DNA of 64,000 nucleotides from Heliocidaris tuberculata (GCA_025618425.1 CM046838.1:8331655-8395654); one strand, 5' to 3'; counted from the first letter of the stretch, positions 11,901 through 24,130 are shown. The notes: a model not told the origin generated them from the letters alone. Numbers and translations: made by a program.

Positions 11901-14900
11901 TTGCACATCCATGTCTCACTGCATGTATCCATTGATTGTTAAAGTCGGGCGCATTAATTACATCATGAATGCGCACGGGATATAACACGTTTTGCTCTGG
12001 TGGTCTGGTGCTTAATACGTTTTGCAAAAAACAGTGTTTTAGACCTAAAATAAATGTAGATTTGAAGCGATTGGCTGAAAACTGATTATGGATCCAATAA
12101 CGTCTTTCTTTGATCTTTCGATACATTCAGTTTAAAAATTGTGGTTTTGGTGTTAAGTGTGTTTTTTCTTGTATTGTTATTTATTTCTTAGAATTTGCAT
12201 AGCAGGAGAAATCAGTGTAATCTTTGTAACCATGGGCCTCTCCTACATTGTACCACTACAGTATAACCGAGTAAGATGTGCAGACGTATCACTGCTTTGG
12301 GTTGTTTACATACTCTTTATAATAGCCTTTTTTTTCTAGGGAGGGGTGTAGTCCCTTGTACACATTCCCTCAATTTGATATGTTTCCTATGGTAAATTTT
12401 TCAATGGGATATTTTATCGCAAATAACATGAGTTCTGTTTATTTTTAGCAGCCACATGAAAAGGGAGAGAGAATTCAGCCTAAGCATCACTCCAACAAAG
12501 AAAACATGGGTAAGTGGGGAGGAAACAGATAAAAGGAAAATTAGAGAAATTTCAGGGAGCTTCCATTAATTTTTTAAAGATTACTTGGTGCCCATTGTAA
12601 GCTGACATTTTAAAGTAGTTTATTGTCATGTATATGTACTTTATCATCATAAAAGCTATATTTTTTCAAAGCTAGCAATGAATTACATGTACATGTACAA
12701 TGTACATTACTATGAATTTCTTTCAGTGGCCTATCCTAACATATGTCACATCTTGATTTTTTTTAAAGATATCAATCACAAGTTTTATCCTGCGGACAGG
12801 TTATATACAGCATTGGATCACAATGACAATACAGTATGCCAGTTATTTTCTTGTATATTTCTGTATATACTTTAGCATTTACTTGTTAAGCTCTGATGAG
12901 GAGTAACAAGCCTCAGACTGTTACCATGCTTTCATTTGAAGAATTTGTAGTAGCCTGATTTAACGTTTTTCTTTATGTTTTAGACCCAACAGTTACACCA
13001 GAGAAGTCTCCCCTCGCCACCAAACAACAAAAGGCTCTCAACAATACCACCAAGGCTAAAAAGAAAATGAGGTCAAGATCTAAAGCAAAAGGTCAAAGTT
13101 CTCTACTAGACATGACTCAAAAAACCAATCCGGAAGATCTCAGAATGGTGATTAGTTGTTCATTTTACTTCTCTTTATCTTCCATTTTGTGCGTGTGTGT
13201 GTGTGTGTGTGTGGGGGGGGGGGAGGGGGGTATTCTGTCTCTTCCTCCCATTTTTTTATTCTCCACTCCTCCCCCAACCCCACAATTTTTGCTCTCACCC
13301 TTTCTCTGTCTCCAACTTGTAATGATCTGTTGGGGTTTTTTTTGGGGGGGGGGGGGGCAGTTGGTTTTGCTTTTTAAATTTATTTATTAATTTGATTTTA
13401 TTGATACTTTTAATTTTTTCCATAGCTACCAACCATTCCTTCTTTGGAGGAATATTTCCTATTTTTGGCCTTTAGAATAGTAACATGAACCATAGATTCC
13501 TCTCTTTTTCAGAAAAAACTACTGTGTAAAAGCATGCAAAAGACACCACGTTCCTAATTTTTCCTTGAGATATTCCTATGTTTTTCACGGGAAGGTTGGC
13601 AGGTATGTTTTTGTTTGTTTTTGTTTTTACTAAATGTATTTCAGCAGGTATGTTTTTGTTTGTTTTTGTTTTTACTAAATGTATTTCTCCTTGTAATGCT
13701 TTCATCTCAAAGCCCTTAAAAAAACTATATTTATGATTATTTATTTCACATTACATCACCGTAATGTCAACCGAAATATAGCATGGAATTATGAAGTTGC
13801 CTTTGACCCTTTCTGTGCCTCTTTGTTTGCAAACTTGCAAACATCATAAACGAACACTTGAATCTTGATTTATTTGTTCTTTGCTATTGAAATAGATCAT
13901 GAAATATCTGCAGTGGGTACAAACTTCAAGATGAACATTTGTCTGTTTCAGTACAAGAACTTAGCTGTTCTCTGTTCAAACGTGCATCTTTGGTGGGATC
14001 GACCATCTAAGGAATGGATCAGGGTGCTGACTTCTGTGTACCTGCGCCCACCTTCACATCGTTTTAATAGCATTATGTCATCTTTATATTTGATTTCCAC
14101 ACAGTATCTGAATGAGCTGATGACAGCATGCAGTGCATTTGATAAAACCAGAGGTGATGAACAGGCCAATGATGTCAGCCATTCCTTTAGTTCTGGTTTC
14201 CCTCAGCTGAGTGGATACACAGCTTTCTTAGTCCAGACACTCACCAAGATTCTCAAGCATCTCAATGAGGTAAGGTTCAGAGGAAACATCCACTGGCATT
14301 GAAATTGCTCTTCTCGTAATTTAACGCAGAGTGCACTCTACACATTGATTATCAAAGGAGTACACTGCCATCTCATTCATGAAACATACATGTACTTACT
14401 GTACCGTAAATATAAGGCTATCACATGCACAAAACATGTGTAGTGATGAGCTGCTAAGTTCAATCCAAACACAAAACAATTTTAAAAAACAAAAACTAAA
14501 ACTAAAGAGGCAAGGGAAAAAAATTAACACAAAACAAATTAAAACACTTAAAGCAAAAGTTGAGTTCTGGGAAGGGTAAAAAGTAATTTTTGAGCTTTCT
14601 CATTTCTTTAAAGGGATTTGGTAAATTTGTGGAGGCTTGATTTAATAAATTGTTGAATTCTGATATCTGTCTTGTATAATGATGTTCAGAAGGATAAATC
14701 AATAGACAGGCATAGAAAGGTTTTCAAATATATAATGTTATCATTAAGATATCTATGACTAAATACTCCCCATTTACGAAAGCGTATGGCCATACGCTTT
14801 AGTCTAACATTGAGTCTTTGGGGGAAAATGAGTCTGGCTTTTCCGATCACTTGCATATGTTTACTTTTGCGAAGCACATGATGATTTTGAAGTGCTTTTT

Positions 14901-17900
14901 TTTTCCCTTGGCTTCATTTTTACACCATATTACATACACTGATAGCATGTAAGGCCAGGCAGCTCAGATTTTATCAAGCCTCTACAAAGTTACCAAATCA
15001 CTTTAATGTCAGTTTGGAAGAACATCATTGTGGAAATGTTCCTTAATAAGGATAATTGCTCCTCAAATACCCTCATATTCGAGGTATGAAGAGAAGTAGC
15101 TAAAGTATTGGGGCCGAACATTCATGCCACATGTGTGTGCAGTCCAATATACCCATTTTTGTGTGCAGTGTTTATGCATTTCAGCAGGATTACTTTTCAT
15201 TTTGATGATTCCAAAACCTCACAGTATACACCAGTTCTTATGTAGTCATGATCAACCTTTCCCATTTGCTGTGAGACAGTTTCTTTAACAATTGAAGCAC
15301 ATGATCAACACTCAATTTTTTCTTTAACAGCCAAAATATCGAAAAGAAGAGGCAAACACGGTCAAACTGTATAGTGAAATCAACAACAAACATGTTTGCA
15401 TATGATTCATGCAAAATCTTTTTTGTTTGTTCTATGAACAGTGCAAAACACTTTTGATGTGCCACTTAATGTTTGTTTCTCATGCATAATATACTGTCAG
15501 CAGCTGTATCTGAAATTTATTTAATATAATTTATGATGTCTCTTAACTCTCTGTCTAGAGTGAAACTCAGTTTGTACAGGAGAGGGAAGGAAGAAGAAGA
15601 CTGGAACAGGAGACGGCTGAACAGAGACAGATTATTGATGCTATGACTGTTGTAAGTATAACTTCAATAATAAAATGTCAAAAATGTATTTCAGTGGTTT
15701 GTTAAAACCACAGGTAATGTAGGGGCATTTTGAGCACTGTGTATGGTACATATGAGTGTTATATTAGACACCAGTATTGTTTTTATTTCAATTATTAAAA
15801 GAACGTTTCACCTCCATAGTTTCTTGCAAAACAACTTGAACTCACATTTAAAAGACTGTGTTGCCATTTTGGGAGGTTGGATGAAGGTATTATGTTCCTC
15901 ATAAGACTCGGCTATCATTGTTCCGTCCTTAAGTTTACCCAGTCATCATTCTCATTTATTGTCTTTTTTCTCGTGTTGTGGGATGGGATTTTGAATCTCC
16001 TTTACGACCCTATTCCATATGATCGAGTCTCTTGCGTTCACATTCAAAATGTTTGGCAGTCTGAGATTCTTCTGCCAGTACTCCTTCATGGAATATTACG
16101 ATGGATGAGAGTTGAAATCTCAAGTCTTTCATCTTATCAATTTAGGACATGATGCAGTCTCAAGAACTGAACATGAAGATCCAAGCTGAAGCTAGGAAAC
16201 AGATCCATCAGATGGAACAAAGGCTACAGATTGTAGAGGTAAGACATAATTATCAAAGGTATGTGATATACCCTTTTTAGCAGCCTGTACCTATGTTCTC
16301 TCTTCTCCAAAGCAAGATGAGCCTGATCGCTTAAGAGTAGGCATTTTGTCCGTCCATGACATTGAACATTTTGTTGATGATAATTTTAGTAGACAACCAT
16401 GGCAACCGAATTTTATCAAATTTCAACTCCTTCAGTGATGCCCTTCACAATGAAACATAAATAACTCTCTACAATTAAATCCTTATTTTCTACAGGCCTT
16501 CAAACTTTTAAAATTTGTCCAGTGTCCATCCATGACTAAACGATCAGGCTCAGATCATTGGTTTACGTTAGGGTTTGGGAACATAGGGACTAGGGACAGA
16601 GAAATATAGTGATTAAGGTGTAACATCATTACAAAAACATTCCCATACTATAGGACTGTTCTGTTTTTAGGATAATCTAGAACTTAATTTTGTACAAGTG
16701 CAAACAGCAAGAAAAGAGTATTTTCATTGTCTTGAGTTCTGTATGTATGTTTGGTATCATAGTGTTAATGTGGATTGTGTTGACATGTCCTCCTTGTTAC
16801 ATGTATATTTAAACATTATTATATCAGGGCTAAAAAACAATAAAATACAGAGGTGTGGGACCAAGAAAATTATCTTGTTATAACGAGAGCTTGTTATAAC
16901 AGTGTTCTTTATAATGAGGTTTCACTGTATATGGATAGATAATGAGGAGTTGAATGTTTAGGATATTATCCTGTCTGTCATATCATCATGAAGTGGTTGT
17001 TTTATCATTGACATGATTATTATGTTCCATTTACCCTTATCCATACTACACCTTGCTTACAGTGCTTGTATGAAACTGTTCACCAGTGATAAACATGGTG
17101 GTGATATTTAACACCAGACCATTTTTGTCACACTCATCACTGTAAATATTTTATTGTAACACTTTGTTATTACATCAGATTCCAATGGTATCAACTCCGT
17201 AACCTGTTAATCAGATATCAAATTCAGTCAATTGGGTGGTAATAATGACCCAGATTTTGCTATTTGTCCTAAAAGATATCTCTAATATTTTTTTACAGCA
17301 TTTGCTGGCTAACAGAGAATTTTATGTGGACAATGTGTTACCACCTACAGCTGGGAAAGATAAAGAAGGTATGTTTTAGACCATTTAAAAGCTCACATTC
17401 ATTGTACATTTCACAACCTCATAACTAGATGTATGGGATGAACAGTTCTGGGCTTCATTGGTTGAGCAGTAGCCTCTTAAACAAAGGTCCCAGGTTCAGC
17501 CCCAAGTTGATATAGTAGTGTCCTTTGTTAAAGGCATTATTCTTCAATTACTAAGTTCCTTGGATAGAACTGATGAGGGCTGTCAGTCCCCTGTTTGTTT
17601 CTCTGTAAGCATACTTGCATTCTTAGCAGCCAGGCTAAAGAAATCATCCTGATGTGGAACATGATAGTTATCTGGCTAAACAGATGTTTGCATCACAAAC
17701 TTCGCAATTAAGAATATTGTGTTTACCTATTACATTAAGTTTTTCCATTGTCATCACTATACATATAGACAAATTGATGTTGATTTGTGAGAGAAAAAAA
17801 AAAAATATTTTTAGTTGTATTGCACAAGACTAAAATTTGTATTCTGTATTTTGTAGATTTTCCAGAGCAAGGTCCGACTCTGAGTCAAGATCAAGTTTCC

Positions 17901-20900
17901 AAGCCACTGACAACAGCATCTACAACAGCCATGGTTCATTCAACGAATACAATTCAAAACAAAACCGTCCAACAAACTGGTCTCAATCCTGGAACTACTC
18001 CAGTTACTTCATCAGCTCCAGTCTCTTTGCCAGCCACCTTGACTCAACCAACACTGCCAAGTGATAGAACGAGACATGTTTCATTGGCAGGAGAGACTGC
18101 ATATAAACCCAGCACCTCCCAGATACAATCCACTGAGGCAAAATCATTAGTCAACCCAAGGGAGGTTTTGAAAGGTTCTAAAGCTACTGGCCACCCGGTC
18201 AGTACTGGTCATCAAGTTCCTCAGTTAAGCCAGCACACCATGGACAGATTGATGACCTCTCGTCCCATACAGGGAAAAGGCAATCTTAGAAACATGCAGA
18301 CAAATGTCCCAAGTGGTATTCAAAGCAGTGGATTACAGTCAGGTGATGTCCAAAGAGCTATGGCTGAAACTGCTAGTACATCAACATTTGGTGTGTCCTC
18401 AGTAATGTCTTCCAGTGCGCAGAAAGATAATGATCCCATCTCACTGGGTAACAATATATCAACCTCAAGGACTGGTGCATTTAGTAGTTCAAGTCAGCAA
18501 AAAACGGATGCCATTGTGACTTCTTCTGGTCAGCACCTCCGTCCGATCCAGCCTGCAATGCTGCTGTCTCCACCGAGGCAGAAGGATAGGAGAGATTTCA
18601 TCAAACCACCTGGCTACCAATCTCAATCTCTCATGAGTGCATCTTACAGCCTCGCTCCTGGAGGAATTACTGCTATAAGTATCAGCTCTAACCTGTCTGG
18701 TGGCACCAAGGTGTCCACTCATCAGCCAAAAGCAGTGTCCTTTGGAAATAGATCACAATTCCCCAGTTTCCAGAGCCATCCCCTGAAGAGTAGTGATCCC
18801 ACAAGCCAGTCAAGACATCCTCCTCAACATCCGTTACTCAATAATTACACCTCCAGCCTGGATGGACAGAAGAAAGGAGCACCTTCCATTGTTTCCATGG
18901 ACAGCACATCTACACGATACCACTCCCTGCCTGGTGACTATGGCGAAACCACCGTCATCAAGAACATTCTACACCAGGTTGCCTCAGAGAACACTACCGG
19001 ACACTACCAACCACATGCTCAACCAGGCAGGGTAGGACCGAACGGCCAAGACCACCACCAGCAACAATCCTCCAGGAATGTTCATCCTGTTACCATGGAT
19101 ACTGTCTATGAAGCATCTGTAGATGGCACAGTAGAGCCTGGAGGAGAGAATACTTCTGTTGATCTGAATGAGAAGATAGCATTGTTGTCGAGACAGCGGG
19201 TAGAGGCTCAGGCCAGACTGGAGCAGTTCAAAGATGTGTACGGTGGAGAGAGCAGTGTCTCTGCTCCTCGGAGACCTACTACAAGTGGAGGGGAAGCTAC
19301 GGACCACAGGGTGTCTGCCAAACATACAGGTATGTCATGTACATATATATGATTTTGTTTGATATTTTACTGCTTGTGTGCCACCAGGTTTAAGAAAAAA
19401 ATATGAATGGATTTCAAGATGCAAATGTGAAAATTTCATTCTTTGTAAACTCCAGACGAGTTACTTACTCAGTGTATTTTCCTGTATCCGTTTCAAGAAG
19501 ATGAAACATCTGTTTTGGGTCCGAAATTGTAGTCCAACATAAACATTCTTACACATTGGATATACTGCCCAGAGCACAGAAGGGATTAAAGGGGGGGGGG
19601 GAGCATTACAAGCTGTAATAACAGGTAGGAGTGTGTGTTTGAGGTACACAGAGAAAAGTTTAACTTGAAACACCTTGCATTTAAAACTTCATATACATGT
19701 AGTTTGGGGTATTATGTACATTAAACTTTCTCTTTTAAGATAAAGTTGAACTCTGGTCATACGATTACATTTTGAAAGAAACTTCCTCAAAGTTATTGGG
19801 AAAGGTTGATCATGTCTCCATAAAGAATTTGTGTATACTAATAATGACATTAGTTAATGAATACATTTGCATCAGAAAGCGCACTTTAGAAATCTATATT
19901 TTTATTGTTATTATTATGAGGTTTTCGAATCTTAAAAATGATGAAATTTACCCAAGCTTGCTGAAAAGCGCATGCACTGCACACAGAAATGGGTACATAG
20001 GATTGTAAATATGAGCGCATTTGAAGAGCAGTCCTTTTCAGTGGACATTTCTGCTACGATGTTCTTTGAAACTGACATAACAGGAATGAGAAATCTCACA
20101 CTTTCTCTTTATTAAAAGACTTGTTAAAATATGAAGAAAAACAAAATTTACAAATTAATCAGTAGATGTTTTCGCCTTTATTGCCATCATAGGAGTGCTG
20201 ATTGGAGCCTCACCCCCTGTCTCGCCGATTACAAGAGAGTCACCATCACAGAGACCCATACCCACTGGAACATCCCATGTTGTATCAGAGGGAAGAACAA
20301 TCCATGTGTCCATGCCAAAGCTCAGTGAGCTGGAAATCTCGGCAACAAGTACTCCTGCTTCCAAGAGGTAGAAATTATATCTAGGCATCAGTTATGTTTT
20401 AACTTAGGCACCTTGATGGGATAAGTCACTGTGAAACCCACTTGGCATGTAGCAGCACAAGTTTTAAAACAATACACTTCATTGCCCTTCTGCCCAGGCA
20501 ATGCTTGGCCATGCCAGGCATAATAATGGATGTTATATTCTTGAAATTTGGTGATCTGTTATTTTTTGTGATGTCATAGTGAACATGTGACTTTTATCAA
20601 AGATTCTTTAGTTATGACCACAATTTTGAAGGTACATGAAGTACATGTATCAAAATTTGAAGAATTTAATCAGCAGTTTAAAATTTCTATCAAATGTGTT
20701 ATAGTTTAGTGCTTAATTCACTTGACTTTCAATCAAGAGACTACATGTATATATCATCTTTTCTTGTTGTTGTTGGTTAGTTTTGTTTTGAAGACTAAAG
20801 ACCACCGTACACTATACAATCGCTCTGTGATCCGACTTTGGAAGAAAATGTAATAACATTTGATATTAACATTTAATACGCATAAAATATTTTGTATTGA

Positions 20901-21948
20901 TGTTGTGAATAGTCATACAGATAGTAAAATCTAAAATACGGCCCATTGCAAGCTTTCTATTTGGAGGAAAGGCCATATCATCCTCGAGTCATAGTGACAT
21001 CAGAGCAGTCCTATGATTGTCTACGATTTGAAACTTATTTGGACCTTATTCCAGGTATAATGCTGACAGCACACCAAAATCCTATGTTTAGTATTCATAT
21101 TATTGTTCAGAACCTGAATCAGGTGGATATTATTTGTTTAATGGTCCATAGTTAATCATATTGTGATTTATTTCTAAAATTGGATCGCAGTCAATCATAT
21201 AGTGTGCGGTGAGCTTTAAATGTTAAATTGAACGTTCATATACCAATACATTTCTGTATAGGACATCCATTGGAAGTGAAGGTCCTTCCCCAAGTATAAA
21301 TCAAAGTGACTGGAAAACTCCTATTAAGGTATAATCATCACTCTCTTTTATCTCCTTGTAATCTCTTGCCTCTCTTTCTCCCTCTCTTTCTCCCTCTCTT
21401 TCTCCCTCTCTTTCTCTCTCTTTCTCCCTCTCTTTCTCTCTCTTTCTTCCTGATGTCTTATCTCCTTGTGTCACGCACTCACACTATTTCCTGTTTTCAT
21501 TTTATCATCTCATTTCTGAATTATTACATGTACAATATCTAATTTTATTTTTATGTTATTCTATCATGCTACGTGTATTTATCAGAATTGAATGTCTGTA
21601 CATTTTATATATACGTAGTATTCTGGTTGGGGTCAATTGTTGCTTTTTTCCCCATTTTTTTTTTCCTTCCTCTGAAGTGTTTTTATCTGTGGCTATTCTA
21701 CTGTGTCATGTAAAGCACCTAGGTCTTTAATAACTTATTATCAACATTTTCTAAATGCCATATATGATATTTAAAGTTGGTCAAATGTATGTATAATTGT
21801 ATATGATGTCTTTGAAACAAGCAGCTTATTTTGTAAAAATGTAATTCTTAACAAAATGAAAAATGCATATTTTATTATTTATGTATCCTTGTAGGGTTCC
21901 CCAGGGAAGGAGCAGTTCTTTGCACTAAAGGCTCACATTTCAACTTGA
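5948..21948 (+). CDS. SPICE1: Spindle and centriole-associated protein 1, 16 coding exons
   Basis: Coding exons: 5948-6031, 6562-6609, 7498-7576, 8090-8291, 9055-9164, 9815-9924, 12449-12509, 12984-13147, 14105-14269, 15559-15651, 16146-16238, 17299-17368, 17857-19329, 20193-20367, 21262-21328, 21895-21948. All introns are GT-AG and frames join into 1,015 codons plus TGA; human SPICE1 is about 855. Family landmarks: N-terminal MSFVRV, DLTVHK at about 33-38, an acidic stretch about 175-190, a basic segment about 255-275, a charged coiled coil about 342-405, LLSPPRQK near 660 (a possible CDK site), a helix ALLSRQRVEAQARLEQF near 865, and an ending FFALKAHIST resembling human WFALSTHVS. In vertebrates the protein acts at centrioles and spindle microtubules in centriole duplication and spindle integrity (family knowledge). 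The ATG has A at -3; its exon starts at 5934 with 5' UTR, and a further upstream non-coding exon was not identified. Exon 12449 has a TAGCAG tandem acceptor that could add or drop one Gln. The 491-codon S/T/Q-rich exon 17857-19329 makes the protein longer than vertebrate forms. Confidence 0.93.
6671..6945 (+). repeat. Long CTT/CCT polypyrimidine tract in SPICE1 intron
   Basis: About 275 bases almost purely C and T on the plus strand, starting as (CCT)n then (CTT)n and decaying into mixed CT, 60 bases after the donor at 6610. It yields long Pro/Ser or Leu shadow frames, which are not coding. Confidence 0.9.
10554..11219. mobile_element. MITE with perfect 34-bp inverted ends and TA target
   Basis: The end TGTGACCCTCCACCACAAAA continues to about 10587 and is mirrored exactly at 11187-11219. 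TA flanks both sides (10552-10553, 11220-11221). Length is 666 bp, with no transposase frame. TA duplication and long ends fit a non-autonomous Tc1/mariner element. It lies in the long SPICE1 intron between 9925 and 12448, the rest of which shows nothing else supportable. Confidence 0.85.
13599..13690 (+). repeat. Two tandem 45-bp copies
   Basis: A unit beginning GCAGGTATGTTTTTGTTTG and ending ACTAAATGTATTTC occurs twice in succession with almost no change. It lies in a SPICE1 intron. Both copies contain CAGGTATG, a decoy 5' splice site. Confidence 0.85.
14556..15320. mobile_element. 'TTGAGTTCTGG' family MITE, interrupted
   Basis: The left end AAAGTTGAGTTCTGG (14556-14570) and a degenerate right end CACTCAATTTTT near 15310 enclose blocks shared with 62132-62512, such as GGCCGAACATTC, CATTTTGATGATTCCAAAACC and ATCAACCTTTCCC. 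It is enlarged by the element at 14612-15002. Confidence 0.65.
14612..15002. mobile_element. TTAA-flanked MITE nested in another MITE
   Basis: Ends AGGGATTTGGTAAATTTGTG (14612) and its near-complement finishing at 15002 form imperfect inverted repeats of about 30 bp, both sides flanked by TTAA (14608-14611, 15003-15006). TTAA plus AGGG ends fit a Kolobok-like non-autonomous element; piggyBac is the alternative. At the centre, 14779-14800 is a perfect palindrome with arms AAAGCGTATGG. Confidence 0.75.
17450..17640 (+). repeat. tRNA-derived SINE in SPICE1 intron
   Basis: GGGCTTCATTGGTTGAGCAG (A-box-like) is followed by CAGGTTCAGCCCC (B-box-like, 17491-17503), then a tail with CCTTGGATAGAACTGATGAG. 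The spacing suits a polymerase III internal promoter. The body does not fold as a full tRNA. Confidence 0.5.
19950..20115 (-). repeat. Partial inverted copy of the 'TTGAGTTCTGG' MITE family
   Basis: Shares GCGCATTTGAAGAGCAGTCC and AAACTGACATAA with 5690-5770. It lies in the SPICE1 intron before the exon at 20193. Confidence 0.55.
21360..21450 (+). repeat. CT-rich 12-bp minisatellite
   Basis: Repeated CTCTTTCTCCCT units (about six) just after the donor of the exon ending at 21328. Confidence 0.85.
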
Positions 21949-22080
21949 CAGCACTGCTTTGCATCATCCCTAGAACTTGATCCTCCAACCTGCTTCTGAC
22001 ATCTTGTATCATCTGGTCTATTGTCCAATGAATCATGCTTGTGGTCCTGGACATGAACCCGTTGGGTACGATATGATTTA

Positions 22081-22352
22081 TGTAGCTTCGGTAGAGTCAC
22101 TAAATCCCCCCAGTGAATGAAGAAGACACGAGTCTCAACTGGAGTTGTCTGTGTTTAATACTTTGCAGTATCCATTCAGCATTTCCTTCAACTCCGTGAA
22201 AACTCTTTGCCCCCTTTCTCATAACATTTTGTGAACAGAATATCCCTCAGAACAACATTTGAAGAGATTTGATTTCCAAAACCAAAACGAATCAGCTGCC
22301 ACCAGAGGGCGACAAATTTTTTAGCAAGTTGAGTCAAAATAAATCAACGCCA
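22081..22352 (-). mobile_element. Solo LTR of a BEL/Pao element
   Basis: About 270 bp is colinear with the LTR at 59696-59984: both start TGTAGCTTCGGTAGAGTCAC and share TTTGCAGTATCCATTCAGC, GAACAGAATATCCCTCAGAA and CAAAATAAATCA. No internal retroelement sequence adjoins it, so it is a solo LTR or LTR fragment. The last bases differ from the other copy, so the right boundary is uncertain. It begins 133 bp after the SPICE1 stop codon, in the region of its 3' UTR, antisense to the gene. Confidence 0.8.
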
Positions 22353-22790
22353 CGGCCGTGATTTGGCAAAACGACGTATCTCTGTTTTGGTACTTTCGAG
22401 ATATCAGCCGCTTTTAGATTTTATACCTAAAACTGTTCTTGTTTCTCTTCACTTGAATAATTTCCAAAGAAACGTTGTTATTAATGTAACTGATATAATT
22501 CTTCTACTATCTAGGGTAAAATCAAATCATATAGAGATTTTTTGTTAAAAATATCAAAGATTTTTTTAAGATACGTCGTTTTGCCTGATCACCCAAATCT
22601 GACATCTCGTGCGTGACTCGGCAAAACAACGTAACTTCTCCGCTGTGAAATGGCAAAACGACGTATGTCGTTGTGCAGCGAGTAGTCTCTCTGCGCATCA
22701 TTCTGCGCAGCTGAGTGATTTGTCAAAACAACGTATCTTCAGCTGTGATATGGCAAAACAACGCATCTTTTATCGTATCCTGTAAGCTCG
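22353..22790 (+). repeat. 'GGCAAAACGACGTATC' repeat, uninterrupted copy
   Basis: The block TTTGGCAAAACGACGTATC recurs at 22362, 22651 and, as AACAACG variants, at 22623, 22723 and 22749; the complement ACGTCGTTTTGCC is at 22573. The part 22512-22776 is colinear with 31343-31487 plus 33102-33225. The site GGCAAAAC at 22653-22660 is unoccupied here. Confidence 0.8.
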
Positions 22791-22798
22791 TTTCCCCC

Positions 22799-22858
22799 TT
22801 ATCATTATTATTATCATTATTATCATTTGTATTATTATTATTATTATTATCATTATTA

Positions 22859-22910
<52 letters not shown>

Positions 22911-22920
22911 CATTATTATA
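22799..22920 (+). repeat. (ATT)n/(ATC) microsatellite
   Basis: About 40 trinucleotide units, directly followed by AGGTTTTCCCGGCCAAT. The same junction occurs inverted at 30690-30720, next to another ATT-rich tract. Confidence 0.9.
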
Positions 22921-23268
22921 GGTTTTCCCGGCCAATTTCGCAACTATTTCAGTCCAATTCATATTACGATAATTCAATTTAGAGGATGTTTGCCCAGGCA
23001 TGCCGGACAGTAGTTCAATTCCATGATTTTAACTTTAAAAATCATATTAGAAGTATTCAAATTAGTGTTTTTCCTTTCCAAATTCACAATTTAAGCACCT
23101 CTTCATTAAACCTCCATTCAATTTAACATCGCATTGTCACGTGATCACGCAGCAAGGACATTCAGGCATTCAAATTAATTTTGGAGCATCCAATATAGCG
23201 GGATCTTCATTCAATTTAACAAGTTTTAAAGCATCAGTATCATTGTTTTATTGTTCTATTTGCATTTT
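22921..23268. repeat. Repeat with recurrent ATTCAAATT words; inverted copy at 30400-30705
   Basis: GTTTTCCCGGCCAATTTCGCA...AGTCCAATTC...AATTCAATTTAG here matches the complement of about 30640-30708. Both regions are then studded with ATTCAATTT/ATTCGAATG words. The two copies bracket the foldback element at 23269-29739. Confidence 0.5.
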
Positions 23269-23318
23269 TGTCCCCGCCGAACGAAGTTCGCGAGGGGACT
23301 ATGAAACGGGCTCCGTAC

Positions 23319-23319
23319 G

Positions 23320-23352
<33 letters not shown>

Positions 23353-23383
23353 CCGTCCGTCCGTCCGTCCGTCCGTCTGTCCG
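23319..23383 (+). repeat. (GT)n followed by (GTCC)n
   Basis: About 16 GT-type units followed by about 6 GTCC units, with a GTCT interruption. Confidence 0.9.
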
Positions 23384-23393
23384 TGTGTGCTCA

Positions 23394-24130
23394 AATGTTA
23401 GAAAATGCTACTTCTCCGTCATTTCTTGGCCGATTTTGATTCCGATTGTTTTATCTGATAGGGCTGGGTGGGGGCTTCCAAACTTCTACACAGAATTTTG
23501 AAATTCATTAATTATGCAAATTTATGCAAGTTTATTCAAAATCGACGAAAAATGCTACTTCTCTATTTCACATCGGATTTTGATTCCGATTGTTTTATCT
23601 GATAGGGCTGGGTGGGGGCTTCCAAACTTCTACACAGAATTTTGAAATTCAATAATTATGCAAATTTATGCAAATTTATTCAAAATTGACGAAAAATGCT
23701 ACTTCTCCTCTATTTCACATCAGATTTTGATTCCGATTGCTTTATCTGATAGGGCTGGGTGGGGGCTTCAAAACTTCCACACAGAATTTTGAAATTCATT
23801 AATTATGCAAATTTATGCAAATTTATTCAAAATTGACGAAAAATGCTACTTCTACTCTATTTCACATCGGATTTTGATTCCGATTGTTTTATCTGATAGG
23901 GCTGGGTGGGGGCTTCCAAACTTCTACACAAAATTTTGAAATTCATTAATTATGCAAATTTATGCAAATTTATTCAAAATTGACGAAAAATGCTACTTCT
24001 CCTCTATTTCACATCGGATTTTTATTCCGATTGTTTCATCTGATAGGGCTGGGTGGGGGCTTCCAAACTTCTACACAGAATTTTGAAATTCATTATTCAT
24101 GCAAATTTATGCAAATTTATTCAAAATGGC
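23394..24130 (+). repeat. Five tandem units of ~147 bp
   Basis: The landmark GGGCTGGGTGGGGGCTTCCA occurs at 23461, 23605, 23752, 23899 and 24046: spacings 144, 147, 147, 147. Each unit also has TTTGATTCCGATTG, ACACAGAATTTTGAAATTCA and AAAATGCTACTTCT. Units are nearly identical, so the array is young or homogenised. Confidence 0.92.
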
